From assembly GCF_002221525.1 (NCBI RefSeq), contig NZ_CP011028.1, positions 3,173,001 through 3,237,000 on the forward strand: a stretch of DNA of 64,000 bases, read 5' to 3'. Position numbers and translations under genes: made by a program. The DNA comes from Pseudoalteromonas espejiana DSM 9414 (lineage in GTDB: Bacteria > Pseudomonadota > Gammaproteobacteria > Enterobacterales > Alteromonadaceae). The notes beneath the pieces are model-generated. The model was not told where the DNA came from and searched no databases. It worked only from the letters and a program-made list of their open reading frames with translations. Each line of letters opens with the position of its first letter. Position 1 is the stretch's first letter. Below, one piece after another: positions 1 to 8,398 of this stretch.

Positions 1-156
1 AATAAGTTGCTCTCTAGCAGAGTGCGTAACCTGCACAACAGCCAAACTAGAAGCGAATATCACAACCAACAAGGCCGAGGTTAGCTTGTTAGCTCCTAGG
101 CCTTTTAATATTTCTAAAAATAAATTGGGTTGGCGATGGTTCGCTTTACTACTCAT
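1..156 (-). CDS. ftsL: Cell division protein FtsL, N-terminal part (runs off the window)
   Basis: The first 52 codons, read leftwards, are visible and stay open to the window edge. FtsL is a small bitopic inner-membrane protein of the divisome that works with FtsB and FtsQ to activate septal peptidoglycan synthesis. The translation has a short basic cytoplasmic N-terminus ([13 protein letters not shown]), a hydrophobic segment at about residues 28-42 ([14 protein letters not shown]) and the start of the periplasmic coiled coil (THSAREL), as in the family. Its ATG at 156-154 overlaps the rsmH TGA stop (ATGA), the usual coupling in the mra/dcw operon. The identification rests on topology plus position directly after rsmH. 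Confidence 0.85.
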   Translation of the reverse strand, partial: MSSKANHRQPNLFLEILKGLGANKLTSALLVVIFASSLAVVQVTHSAREQLI

Positions 157-1091
157 CCCAACCTCTGTGCAATCCTAAGTACTGAGCTGCGAGAACGTGG
201 ATTACGTTCGATTTCTTCAGCGCTCGGTTTAATAGCTTTACCCACTGCTTTTAACGTCAGATTTTTATTTATTTGTGCGTCCGTTAAAGGCAGACCTCTG
301 GGTATCGCCTCTCCCTTACTCTGTTTTCTAATAAATTGTTTTACGATTCTGTCTTCCAATGAATGGAACGAAATAACCACTAATCGCCCGCCTGGTTTAA
401 GTACCTTTACAGCCGCTTGCAGTGCAGTTTGAATTTCTTCAAGTTCACTGTTTATGTAAATTCTGATTGCTTGGAAAGTACGTGTTGCAGGGTGTTTAAA
501 TTTATCTTTAACTGGTACGGCTTCATCAACTAAATCGGCAAGTTGCTTTGTTGTAGTAATTGGCGTGTGCTCGCGTACTTCTAATACTTTGTGAGCAATA
601 CGTTTACCAAACTTTTCTTCGCCGTAGGTTTTAATTACATGGGTAATATCTTCAAGCTCTGCTTCTGCAAGCCACTGCGCTGCACTTCGACCGCTTGTTG
701 GGTCCATACGCATATCTAGTGGGCCATCTTTCATAAAGCTAAAGCCACGTTCGGCGTCATCAAGTTGTGGTGAAGACACGCCAATATCAAGCAAAATACC
801 ATCTACTTTACCTAATAGATCGTTTTGCTCTGCTACATCGTATAAGTTTGAAAAGCGGGTGTGTGCAATGGCAAAGCGGGCGTCATCTGCAAACTTTTCG
901 GCAGATTTAATTGCTTGAGGATCTTGGTCAATGGCTTGCAAACGACCTTGCTCACCTAAGCGAGCAAGTATTTGACCTGAGTGTCCGCCACGTCCAAAAG
1001 TGCCATCCATGTATATGCCGTCTGGCTTAATTGCAAGAGCATCGATGGTTTCGTCCATTAATACGGATACGTGTTCAAATTGCGCAGTCAT
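153..1091 (-). CDS. rsmH: 16S rRNA (cytosine-1402-N4)-methyltransferase RsmH
   Basis: SAM-dependent methyltransferase (MraW) that N4-methylates C1402 in the decoding centre of 16S rRNA. The 312-residue length is typical. The SAM-binding loop is seen at residues 29-38 ([10 protein letters not shown]), followed by the conserved [13 protein letters not shown] and [16 protein letters not shown] segments; [19 protein letters not shown] lies near the C-terminus. It is the second gene of the leftward dcw operon, 28 bp after mraZ, and its stop overlaps the ftsL start. No strong Shine-Dalgarno sequence is visible before the ATG, so translation may depend on coupling to mraZ. Confidence 0.97.
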   Translation of the reverse strand: MTAQFEHVSVLMDETIDALAIKPDGIYMDGTFGRGGHSGQILARLGEQGRLQAIDQDPQAIKSAEKFADDARFAIAHTRFSNLYDVAEQNDLLGKVDGILLDIGVSSPQLDDAERGFSFMKDGPLDMRMDPTSGRSAAQWLAEAELEDITHVIKTYGEEKFGKRIAHKVLEVREHTPITTTKQLADLVDEAVPVKDKFKHPATRTFQAIRIYINSELEEIQTALQAAVKVLKPGGRLVVISFHSLEDRIVKQFIRKQSKGEAIPRGLPLTDAQINKNLTLKAVGKAIKPSAEEIERNPRSRSSVLRIAQRLG

Positions 1092-1119
1092 TAGCTATTG
1101 TTTGCCTTTTTTAGTGCCG

Positions 1120-1578
1120 TTAGAGTGTGAAATTATCTAAATCTTGGTTTGGTTCAAAGTCACCTAGCCTTTCAAGCTCAGTATCTTGGCGCATTTGTTC
1201 GTGCCAGCGCGCCTCATCCCAAATTTCAAATTTATTCATTAAACCAACAAGCATGATCTTTTTGCCAAGTTCTGCGTGGCTGCGCAATGAAGGCGCCAAC
1301 AAAACCCGACCATTTTTATCAAGTTGATACTCTGTGGCATTACCTAGCAACATACGTTGCATGCGGCGTGCGCGTGGATTCATATTAGAGATTTTAGCTA
1401 AGCGGCTTTCTATTTCTTGCCACTGGGCAAGTGGGTATAACCATAAACACGGTTCGTTTAGCGCTACAGTGCAAATTACCGTTCCCTGATCTTCAGACAG
1501 CAACGCATCTCGGTACTTAGTCGGTACCGCAAAACGTCCTTTATCATCCAAGCTCAGTGAACTAGCGCCACGAAACAT
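1120..1578 (-). CDS. mraZ: Transcriptional regulator MraZ
   Basis: Nucleoid-associated repressor of the division and cell-wall operon, first gene of the dcw cluster. The 152 residues hold two SpoVT/AbrB-type half-domains, each with the family DxKGR-like signature: LDDKGRFAVP at residues 10-19 and LDKNGRVLLAP at about 86-96. MraZ forms ring oligomers that bind several direct TGG-containing repeats spaced by one helical turn. Such an array lies at 1626-1668 upstream of this gene, which suggests autorepression here as in Escherichia coli. The ATG at 1578 gives the canonical MFRGAS N-terminus. Confidence 0.97.
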   Translation of the reverse strand: MFRGASSLSLDDKGRFAVPTKYRDALLSEDQGTVICTVALNEPCLWLYPLAQWQEIESRLAKISNMNPRARRMQRMLLGNATEYQLDKNGRVLLAPSLRSHAELGKKIMLVGLMNKFEIWDEARWHEQMRQDTELERLGDFEPNQDLDNFTL

Positions 1579-1625
1579 AAAAAGCCTACTTTTAAATTGT
1601 GTAATCGAGTTTCGATTAATTTGAT

Positions 1626-1668
1626 CCAGTTAGATCCACTAAAAACCACTTTTTACCACAGTGCTCCA
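1626..1668 (-). promoter_or_regulatory. MraZ operator: five direct TGG repeats with exact 10-bp period
   Basis: On the minus strand, TGG triplets begin at 1668, 1658, 1648, 1638 and 1628, so each is exactly 10 bp from the next (CCA on the plus strand at 1666, 1656, 1646, 1636, 1626). Four are in the form GTGG or CTGGA. MraZ of enteric bacteria binds TGGGN-N5 direct repeats just downstream of the mraZ promoter, and both period and position fit. The array starts at the putative -10 box and ends about 50 bp before the mraZ ATG. Five repeats would be a long version; which are bound is not known from sequence. Confidence 0.75.
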
Positions 1669-1697
1669 GTTTAGGGCTTGACAAGCCTTTTTGTCAA
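1668..1697 (-). promoter_or_regulatory. Putative sigma-70 promoter of the mraZ operon
   Basis: A consensus -35 hexamer TTGACA (1697-1692 on the minus strand) is followed after 18 bp by TAAACT (1673-1668, four of six matches to TATAAT). Its -10 box abuts the first TGG repeat, so bound MraZ would occlude RNA polymerase. The -35 hexamer is also part of an inverted repeat (CTTGACA / TGTCAAG). Confidence 0.55.
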
Positions 1698-2013
1698 GTA
1701 AGCTGACCAGCTTTAACGACTCTCTAAGCTAGAAAAAATAAGGCTTTACGCAAAGCGGTTGAATTACGTGGGAAAAAGTGGAAGTAAGTATCAAAAAAAG
1801 TTTTATCTATTATTAATAACGTTTGGTTTACATAATTTGCTTACTGAATAATCAATGAATAATTACAAAAAATCATGCCAAATTATTAGCCATGTAAAAT
1901 TTACTTATGCGCCCAGCAATTGTTACTCCCCAGGTTGAGTTAACAAACTAACCGAAGTACAAATTAAAATTTAAAAGCCATATAAATCAGTATATTAAAT
2001 TAATTTATATAGG
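1698..2013. other. AT-rich non-coding stretch between mraZ and the yqjD-like gene
   Basis: I find no plausible gene here. The only structured item is a second, opposite-strand pair of TGG triplets at 1769 and 1779, also exactly 10 bp apart (TGGGA-N5-TGG), which could be a weak MraZ site. The remainder is AT-rich and contains the upstream regions of the two divergent operons. Confidence 0.5.
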
Positions 2014-2030
2014 TGGTTTAAACGTTGCAT
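2014..2030 (+). promoter_or_regulatory. Possible sigma-54 promoter for the yqjD-like operon
   Basis: TGG at 2014-2016, ten bases, then TTGCAT with GC at 2027-2028. The GG-N10-GC geometry and the -12 element (TTGCAT) match the sigma-54 consensus, while the -24 element lacks the CAC after TGG. It sits about 50 bp before the ATG at 2080, a suitable distance. No activator site was recognised, so this is a tentative call. Confidence 0.3.
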
Positions 2031-2079
2031 CTACCTAGACACCAGTTAAATTTTTTATTTTATTTATTAAGGATTGATT

Positions 2080-2418
2080 ATGGCTACTGCAACAAATACA
2101 AAACCAAATACTGAAACAAACATGAAACCGGAGCTTAAACAGACTGAGAGTGAAGCACCGTTTACAGATAAAGCAACGTCTGTAGCACATGATGCTGTTG
2201 ATGCACTTTCAAGCAAAGCATCAGTTGCTGAATCAAGCGTTCGTAAAGGCGCATCTAGCTCAGCTGAAGCATTAAGCGAAAAACAACTTATTGCTCGCGA
2301 AAAACTATCTGAGTGCAGCGCTAAAACCCGTGCATTCGCTTCAGAAAACCCTTTAGCAACGGCTGGTATAGCGTTTGCAGCGGGCATGCTAGTAACTTCA
2401 TTATTTCGTCGTAAGTAA
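2080..2418 (+). CDS. yqjD: DUF883/YqjD-family membrane-anchored protein
   Basis: A 112-residue protein with a hydrophilic, Ala/Ser/Lys-rich helical body and one C-terminal transmembrane segment (ENPLATAGIAFAAGMLVTS) ending in RRK. This is the layout of the YqjD/ElaB/YgaM family, inner-membrane tail-anchored proteins reported to associate with ribosomes in stationary phase. The start is the ATG at 2080, preceded by AAGGA with a 6-nt spacer; an upstream TTG at 2074 overlaps that site and is unlikely. The next gene starts 5 bp after its stop. A YqjE-like gene and, nearby, a yqjG homologue support the family call by gene order. Confidence 0.7.
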   Translation: MATATNTKPNTETNMKPELKQTESEAPFTDKATSVAHDAVDALSSKASVAESSVRKGASSSAEALSEKQLIAREKLSECSAKTRAFASENPLATAGIAFAAGMLVTSLFRRK

Positions 2419-2423
2419 TTACG

Positions 2424-2879
2424 ATGAGTAGCTCACAAACATCAGCAACCACGGATGGTAATGCTCAAAACCAAGCACCTGAACAGCAAAGCCAAAAGGA
2501 CGATTGGCAAGATCATATAGCGAAGATCATCGAATATTCCGATCAGCTCAAGGAGGATTATAAAACTCAAGGAAAGATCACCCACCAGCTTGCCAAAGCT
2601 GAGTGGAAGCTATCATTGAGATCGATGGCCTTGATCACTATATTTTTAGGCTGTTTTGCAAGTGGCTTGGTTTTGTTGTGGGCAGGTTTATTAGGCGCGC
2701 TTGGTTATGCCGTATATGACCTTTTTGGTTCGGTATGGCTGAGTATTGCTACAGCTGCCTTGGCACAAATTATTTGCTTAGTGTGGCTTTGGCGAAACGC
2801 TGTTTACTTAAGTAATAAAATTGGTTTTAGTAAAACCATTAAAAGCTTAAAACAACTATTTAACTTACAAGGAAATTAA
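2424..2879 (+). CDS. yqjE: YqjE-like phage-holin-family membrane protein
   Basis: 151 residues: a hydrophilic, Gln/Asp-rich cytoplasmic N-terminus to about residue 65, then two closely spaced hydrophobic helices (about 68-98 and 100-124) and a basic C-terminus. This is the YqjE / putative actinobacterial holin-X topology; the holin label reflects fold only, and nothing here suggests a phage. It lies between the YqjD-like gene and a small third gene with almost no spacing, so the three are probably co-transcribed. Biochemical function is unknown. Confidence 0.6.
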   Translation: MSSSQTSATTDGNAQNQAPEQQSQKDDWQDHIAKIIEYSDQLKEDYKTQGKITHQLAKAEWKLSLRSMALITIFLGCFASGLVLLWAGLLGALGYAVYDLFGSVWLSIATAALAQIICLVWLWRNAVYLSNKIGFSKTIKSLKQLFNLQGN

Positions 2880-2880
2880 T

Positions 2881-3123
2881 ATGTTAGTTAACTTTTTAAT
2901 AAAAGCACCCAACGAAACCGTCAATACGCTTAACAAGCAAATGGATTTGCAAGATGAGCTTAAACGACAACATCACGCAGCTTTAAAATACCGTTTTAGG
3001 CGCTTTGCAGCAACTAAGGTGGGTTTAACTTCAGCATTTTTAGCTGGGGTTACAGTACAAGCTGGTAAAAATGAATCCGGCTTTGTTAGAAAATACGGCT
3101 GGTTAGTAAAGCTTTTCGCATAG
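2881..3123 (+). CDS. Small conserved hypothetical protein (YqjK-like position)
   Basis: 80 residues, basic, with an amphipathic first half (QDELKRQHHAALKYRFRRF) and a weakly hydrophobic stretch at about 48-60 (VGLTSAFLAGVTVQA). It starts 1 bp after the yqjE-like stop and occupies the place of yqjK in the E. coli yqjDEK operon, though I cannot confirm homology by eye. GGAAATTAAT precedes the ATG as a modest ribosome-binding site. Function unknown; probably acts with the two membrane proteins before it. Confidence 0.6.
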   Translation: MLVNFLIKAPNETVNTLNKQMDLQDELKRQHHAALKYRFRRFAATKVGLTSAFLAGVTVQAGKNESGFVRKYGWLVKLFA

Positions 3124-3150
3124 CAACAATTTATAAGGTTAATTGTTGCT
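3122..3150. terminator. Hairpin after the yqjDE-like operon
   Basis: AGCAACAATT (3122-3131) is perfectly repeated inverted as AATTGTTGCT (3141-3150) with a 9-nt loop. It begins within the stop codon of the third gene and lies between convergent genes. No U-tract follows on either strand, so termination efficiency is doubtful. Confidence 0.35.
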
Positions 3151-3174
3151 ATGGCTTAGCTTATTAACAGGCAA

Positions 3175-4155
3175 TCAACTTAAACTTTCCCTATTATGTG
3201 CGCGGTCATAATTTAAGCTTGGTCCTTTTGGCACAACCTGTGTTGGATTAATCATTGTATGGCTAAAATAGTAATGGCGTTTAATGTGATAAAAATTAAC
3301 GGTCTCGGCTATTCCCTCCACTTGATACAACTCACGTAGGTAATTACTCAATGCTGGGTAACTCTCTATTGTTCGTAAATTACATTTAAAATGGCCAACA
3401 TAAACGCTATCAAAGCGAATTAACGTGGTAAATAACCGCCAATCGGCCTCTGTTAGTGTATTACCTGTTAAGTAACGATGGTTACTAAGTATGCCTTCTA
3501 CCTTATCAAGTGCTGCAAATAATTCATCGAACGACTCTTCATAAGCCGCTTGCGTGGTCGCAAAACCTGTTTTATAAACGCCATTGTTTATATATGGATA
3601 TACTTGTGCGTTAATTTCGTCAATTGAGTGTTGAAGTGCTTCGGGATAATAATCGTCGTAATTTTGAGTTATATCGTTAAATGCACTATTAAACATGCGA
3701 ATAATATCTGCTGACTCATTACTCACAATTTTCTTTTGATGTTTATCCCACAACAGCGGCACAGTTACGCGCCCGGTATAATTAGCATCATTTTTAGTAT
3801 AAACCTGATGTAAGTATTCACTCTTAAATAAGTCATCACCACTACTGTGATTCTCTTTATCGAAGCTCCACCCTTGATTTAACATATCGGGGCTCACAAC
3901 GGACACACTAATAATATTTTGCAACTCTTTTAGCTGCCTAAATATCAAAGTACGGTGCGCCCACGGACACGCTAATGAAACATATAAATGGTAACGATTT
4001 GATTGCGCTTTAAATCCCGCTTCGCCCGTTGGGCCTGCGCTACCATCTTTAGTAATCCAGTTACGTAGCTGCGCGTCTTCTCGTTTAAACTTACCGTTAT
4101 TTGCGTCGGTGTCATACCATTTATCTTGCCATTGACCATTTACTAATAAACCCAT
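3175..4155 (-). CDS. yqjG: Glutathionyl-hydroquinone reductase (YqjG/ECM4, Xi-class GST)
   Basis: Cytosolic enzyme that reduces glutathionyl-hydroquinones, releasing hydroquinone with glutathione. The 326-residue protein shows the Xi-class signature: SLACPWAHRT at residues 60-69 with catalytic Cys63, RVTVPVLWD-like and VSNESADIIRMFN segments of the GSH site, and the C-terminal helical domain with TGNTLTEADWRLFTTLIRFD. Of two adjacent ATGs, the second (4155) has the better distance to AGGAG and matches the family start MGxL. It lies 18 bp downstream of the pirin gene, so both may share a transcript; pairing of a quinone reductase with pirin suggests quinone or flavonoid stress handling. Confidence 0.9.
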   Translation of the reverse strand: MGLLVNGQWQDKWYDTDANNGKFKREDAQLRNWITKDGSAGPTGEAGFKAQSNRYHLYVSLACPWAHRTLIFRQLKELQNIISVSVVSPDMLNQGWSFDKENHSSGDDLFKSEYLHQVYTKNDANYTGRVTVPLLWDKHQKKIVSNESADIIRMFNSAFNDITQNYDDYYPEALQHSIDEINAQVYPYINNGVYKTGFATTQAAYEESFDELFAALDKVEGILSNHRYLTGNTLTEADWRLFTTLIRFDSVYVGHFKCNLRTIESYPALSNYLRELYQVEGIAETVNFYHIKRHYYFSHTMINPTQVVPKGPSLNYDRAHNRESLS

Positions 4156-4176
4156 CATTAACTCCTAATTTTACTA

Positions 4177-5019
4177 TTAAATGCTGCCAAATTTGCCACT
4201 TTGATAATCACTAACAGCTTGTTTAAGCTCTTCCTGCGTGGTCATAACAAACGGCCCCATATGAGCAATCGGTTGTGAAAGTGGATTTCCCGCTAAAATA
4301 AGTACGCCAGCGTGCTGCTTAGCCTGTAAATTAATTTCGCTGCCAGGCTTTAATATAGCTAATTTACCTGTCACGAGTACTTGTCCATCGGTAGTTATTA
4401 ACTCACCGGTATGAACGTATACCATCACTTTTTTTTGTTTAAGTGGCGCTAATTGCACACACTTGCCTTGGGGGATTGTTACATCAGCAAGCACAGCCTC
4501 AGCAGCAAGGCTTTGTAAGCTGGCTGATAAGGTGTGGTTTTCAAACTGCCAATTACCAGCAAGCGCAGTAAATACAACTCCTTCTTCATTCGTTACTGCA
4601 GGTGTTGGTTGTTCAGTGGTATCTTGATAGCGCGGATCTCGCATTTTTTCAGCGCTTGGCATATTGATCCAAATTTGAAACCCATGCAGGCCGTCTTGCG
4701 TATCACTCAATGGCATTTCACTGTGCATAACGCCTTTACCTGTACTCATCCATTGTACATCGCCCGCTTTAATCGCCTTTTTATTACCCATTTGATCTTT
4801 ATGCTCAAAACCACCTTTTATAATGTAGGTAAAGGTCTCGATCCCGCGGTGCGGATGAGGCGGAAAGCCACCGATATAATCGCTCTCATCATCAGATTTT
4901 AGCTCATCAATCATTAAAAAAGGATCTAGGTATTTGCCATCAAAGCCTGGGATCCGGCTTATATTTACACCGTCACCGTCTTGTGTTGAGTAGGCCGTTA
5001 AAACGTTTGCTATATTCAT
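4177..5019 (-). CDS. Pirin family protein (cupin, possible quercetin 2,3-dioxygenase)
   Basis: Bicupin protein of 280 residues. The N-terminal cupin carries the metal ligands of pirins: His55 and His57 in FPPHPHRGIETFTY, and His99 and Glu101 in GVMHSEMP, with DPFLMIDEL before them. Members bind iron; some bacterial and human pirins cleave quercetin, others are redox-sensitive regulators, so the substrate is open. The gene precedes the glutathionyl-hydroquinone reductase on the same strand. The E. coli yqj-yha locus also places yqjG near a pirin-like gene (yhaK), so the neighbourhood is probably ancestral. Confidence 0.88.
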   Translation of the reverse strand: MNIANVLTAYSTQDGDGVNISRIPGFDGKYLDPFLMIDELKSDDESDYIGGFPPHPHRGIETFTYIIKGGFEHKDQMGNKKAIKAGDVQWMSTGKGVMHSEMPLSDTQDGLHGFQIWINMPSAEKMRDPRYQDTTEQPTPAVTNEEGVVFTALAGNWQFENHTLSASLQSLAAEAVLADVTIPQGKCVQLAPLKQKKVMVYVHTGELITTDGQVLVTGKLAILKPGSEINLQAKQHAGVLILAGNPLSQPIAHMGPFVMTTQEELKQAVSDYQSGKFGSI

Positions 5020-5136
5020 AATTTAATCGCTTTATAAGATCAGTTAATGATTGTATTAAAGCATTCATAAAATAAAACAACTATGTCTTAAAGTAGGCTT
5101 AAAGGTTCTATTTTATAGAATAAATAAACTTTAAAT

Positions 5137-8100
5137 TTGTTTTTTACACAACCCTATATTTTGTATGGTTATTTTAATAATTGTTTACTACAATCACCTT
5201 GGGATTATACATTTAAGGGACATAACATTTTAACTTCATCGCTCAAAAGCCAATTATACCGCTTGCTAATCATACTAAGCATACCTGGCGCAGCTGTAAC
5301 TTTGCTTACACTGTGGCATGAGCGTGATGCTGCAATCGAAAAAAGCGAAGAAAGAGTGGTTAATATTGCAAAGCACCTTACTCACTTACAAACAACCATG
5401 GTGCACGATGTAGAAAGACTGACTAAATTTTTAGCTAAAAAAGTAGCCTCTAATCAAACCTTGCCAACTACGTGCCCAGAATATTTTTTTCAAATAAAAG
5501 ATTTATATAAAAATATAGCCAATATAGGCGTAGTAGATGCACAGGGTAATTTGCAATGTGTAACCAATGGCCGCGTTAAAAACGTCAGCATTAGCGACCG
5601 TCAGTATTTTAAAAATGCAGTGAGTAGTAATGATTTTTCTATTGGGTACTTTCAGTATGACAGGAGTATTCAAGCACCCAGTGTTAATTTTGCTTACCCA
5701 ATTTTAGATGATACAAACCAATTAAAAGGTGTGCTTGTTACAGTAATAGCACTTAATTGGTGGAGCCTAGCTTTAAACGAAGCCGACTTTCCACAAGGGG
5801 CCAGTGCAGTTATTGCAGACTCGAATGGGTTAATTCTTGCAAATTACCCAAGCTCTCCAAACGATCTCGGAAATAAAATAACAGATACAAAGTTTTTGCA
5901 CGGAGACAAACAATTAGCCCAATTCAAAGATAAAAACGCTATAGAGCAAGTTTTTCACCGAGCTGTTATTTATAAAGATGCGCATCAAAACAATTTAGAT
6001 ATTTATATAACGCTATCCATTGATAAATTTATTGATCAAGCAAATACTAACTTTTTAAACACAATGTTGGCTTTTTTTAGTGCTATTATTTTAATTGCTC
6101 TATTAGCCAAACGCCTAATACGTGTAAGTATATTTAAACCTTTGCACGAGCTTTCGCAGGCTACTAATATGTTAGCGCGAGGCCTAATGCCTACGAGCAA
6201 TATAAAACCCAACAGCCCTGAGCTACATACTCTATATAACCGCTTTGAAACAATGGCAGCAACTAGGCTACAAGCCGAAGCCGATTTAAAATATAAACAC
6301 GACGAGCTAACCGTTTTAATTAACGCCCTCCCCGACACTTATATACGCTTAAACGCCCAAGGCGACTTATTACATATTAGTGGCACTATAAACTCGCAGC
6401 TCGTTGTAAATGAAAAAACGCCGGATAGCCTGTTTGATATATTACCAAAAGAAAATACTGAACAAATTTTAGCAAAAATAGCATCGCTAGATAAGCTGAC
6501 CACCATAGACTTTAAGCTTAATGTGGCCTCCAAAGAGGTTTACTTTGAGGCCCGTATAAATTGTCTTGAAAGAGTAAACGAGTTTATTTTAGTACTGCGC
6601 GATATAAGTGAAGAAGTTGTCAACGAGAATGCTCTTCACTTAGCGTCTTTAGTGTACGCAAATAGTAGTGAAAGCATGGCTATAACCGACGAAAAAGGGG
6701 TTATTTACGATGTTAATCCAGCCTTTTGTAAAACAACGCATTATTTAAAAGAAGAGGTAATAGGCAAAACAACCCGAATTTTATCCTCAGGCAAGCACTC
6801 AAAAGAGTTCTATCAGCAAATTTGGTCAGCGCTAGAATTAACAGGACGTTGGCAGGGAGAGATAATAAACCGTAAAAAAACGGGAGAACTTTTTACCCAA
6901 TGGTTAATAATAGACACCGTATATGATGAGCATAATAAACCTATTCGTCGCATTGCTATATTTACCGATCTTACTGAAAAAATTCAGGCGAATCGCACAA
7001 TTTGGCGACAAGCTCATTATGATCACTTAACAGATCTTCCTAACAGATTAGAGCTAAAAGAGCGTTTAAATTTAAGGTTTGACGATTTAAAAACAAATAA
7101 TGAAAAGCTTGTTGTGATGCTCTTAGATATAGATCATTTTAAAGACATAAACGATACGCTTGGCCATCACTACGGCGATCTATTACTTAAAATGGTTTCT
7201 CAGCGTATTGTAAATTCGGCTAAAAATGCTGAATTTGTAGCCCGTATAGGTGGGGATGAGTTTGTAATTGTATTTGATAAAATTAAAAACCACAGTCACA
7301 TAAGCCAGATTGCTAAAAACCTCTTAGAAAGCCTATCAACAGCTATAAAAATAGAAAACGAAGATTTATTTATCAGTGCCAGTTTAGGCATAGCTTGCGC
7401 GCCTAACGATGGCGAAAATACCGAGCAATTGTTAAAAGCAGCAGATCAGGCTATGTATAAAGTAAAAGCCAATGGCCGAAATGGGTTTGAGTTTTTCTCA
7501 AGCGACATGCGAGAACATGCGCAAGCGCGCATGCAGCTTTTAAAAGACTTACGCAGTGCAATAGAACTTAAACAGTTTGAGCTATATTACCAACCTATTG
7601 TGTCGCTCAATGATTTAAGTATTCATAAAGCTGAAGGGTTGATTCGATGGCAACACCCTGAAAAAGGCTTAATAAGCCCTATTCACTTTATTCAATTAGC
7701 TGAAGAAACTCGTCATATAAATGCATTAGGTCAGTTTGTATTTTGTGAAGCGCTACAAACCGTAAAAGAAATATTAGGGACTCGTTCTAATTTTCAAATC
7801 AGTATTAACGTATCGCCAGTACAGCTCTCGTCCTCAGATAGTGGAATAGATGATTGGCACGATATGCTCAGTGCTGCAGATATTCCTGCATCAGCAATCG
7901 TAGCTGAAATAACCGAAGGGCTAATGGTTAACCCAGGCGCATTAACTCAAAAACGCCTTAAAGCACTTGTAAAGTCGGGAATGCAGTTAGCCCTTGATGA
8001 CTTTGGTACGGGTTACTCATCGCTTGCCTATTTACAAGAAATGGATACTGACTACTTAAAAATAGACAAGCGTTTTGTTGATAATATTAAAGCTAACAGC

Positions 8101-8313
8101 CAAGAGCTCGCCCTATGTGAAGCCATTATTGTAATGGCGCACCAGCTTGGCTTAAAAGTAATTGCTGAAGGCATAGAAACCACAGAGCAAATGAAGTTAT
8201 TGCTTGCAGCAGGGTGTGACTTTGGCCAAGGTTATTTGTTTTCTAAGCCACTAAGTAAACAAAACTTTATGAACTTGGTATCGCAAAAAACTGTCGTTTT
8301 AGCTAATGAATAA
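5137..8313 (+). CDS. Cache-PAS-PAS-GGDEF-EAL protein, c-di-GMP turnover
   Basis: Large membrane sensor that probably makes and/or degrades cyclic di-GMP. Order: transmembrane helix at about 43-60, periplasmic dCache-type domain (SISDRQYFKNAV, APSVNFAYPI) to about 300, second helix at about 308-326, HAMP-like linker, one weak and one clear PAS domain (ITDEKGVIYDVNPAF), GGDEF domain with intact GGDEF near 705, and EAL domain near 830-1040. The EAL motif reads EGL but keeps the catalytic Glu; DDFGTGYSSLAYL, the KID loop and AEGIET are intact, so both activities look possible. The start is uncertain: the frame opens at TTG 5137 without a ribosome-binding site and has no ATG or GTG before the first helix; an ATT at 5227 has AAGGGA six bases upstream. 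Confidence 0.85.
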   Translation: MFFTQPYILYGYFNNCLLQSPWDYTFKGHNILTSSLKSQLYRLLIILSIPGAAVTLLTLWHERDAAIEKSEERVVNIAKHLTHLQTTMVHDVERLTKFLAKKVASNQTLPTTCPEYFFQIKDLYKNIANIGVVDAQGNLQCVTNGRVKNVSISDRQYFKNAVSSNDFSIGYFQYDRSIQAPSVNFAYPILDDTNQLKGVLVTVIALNWWSLALNEADFPQGASAVIADSNGLILANYPSSPNDLGNKITDTKFLHGDKQLAQFKDKNAIEQVFHRAVIYKDAHQNNLDIYITLSIDKFIDQANTNFLNTMLAFFSAIILIALLAKRLIRVSIFKPLHELSQATNMLARGLMPTSNIKPNSPELHTLYNRFETMAATRLQAEADLKYKHDELTVLINALPDTYIRLNAQGDLLHISGTINSQLVVNEKTPDSLFDILPKENTEQILAKIASLDKLTTIDFKLNVASKEVYFEARINCLERVNEFILVLRDISEEVVNENALHLASLVYANSSESMAITDEKGVIYDVNPAFCKTTHYLKEEVIGKTTRILSSGKHSKEFYQQIWSALELTGRWQGEIINRKKTGELFTQWLIIDTVYDEHNKPIRRIAIFTDLTEKIQANRTIWRQAHYDHLTDLPNRLELKERLNLRFDDLKTNNEKLVVMLLDIDHFKDINDTLGHHYGDLLLKMVSQRIVNSAKNAEFVARIGGDEFVIVFDKIKNHSHISQIAKNLLESLSTAIKIENEDLFISASLGIACAPNDGENTEQLLKAADQAMYKVKANGRNGFEFFSSDMREHAQARMQLLKDLRSAIELKQFELYYQPIVSLNDLSIHKAEGLIRWQHPEKGLISPIHFIQLAEETRHINALGQFVFCEALQTVKEILGTRSNFQISINVSPVQLSSSDSGIDDWHDMLSAADIPASAIVAEITEGLMVNPGALTQKRLKALVKSGMQLALDDFGTGYSSLAYLQEMDTDYLKIDKRFVDNIKANSQELALCEAIIVMAHQLGLKVIAEGIETTEQMKLLLAAGCDFGQGYLFSKPLSKQNFMNLVSQKTVVLANE

Positions 8314-8398
8314 TTTAAATTACCTTTTAACGGAATAAATACTTAGTTAGTGCGGTCAAGTTACTCAATCAAAGTATAAATGCAGTAGTAGGATAAAA

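Noticed and set aside
2424..2879. Prophage holin
   Set aside because: The holin label of the YqjE family is only a fold name; no lysis or phage genes are nearby and the operon context is chromosomal.
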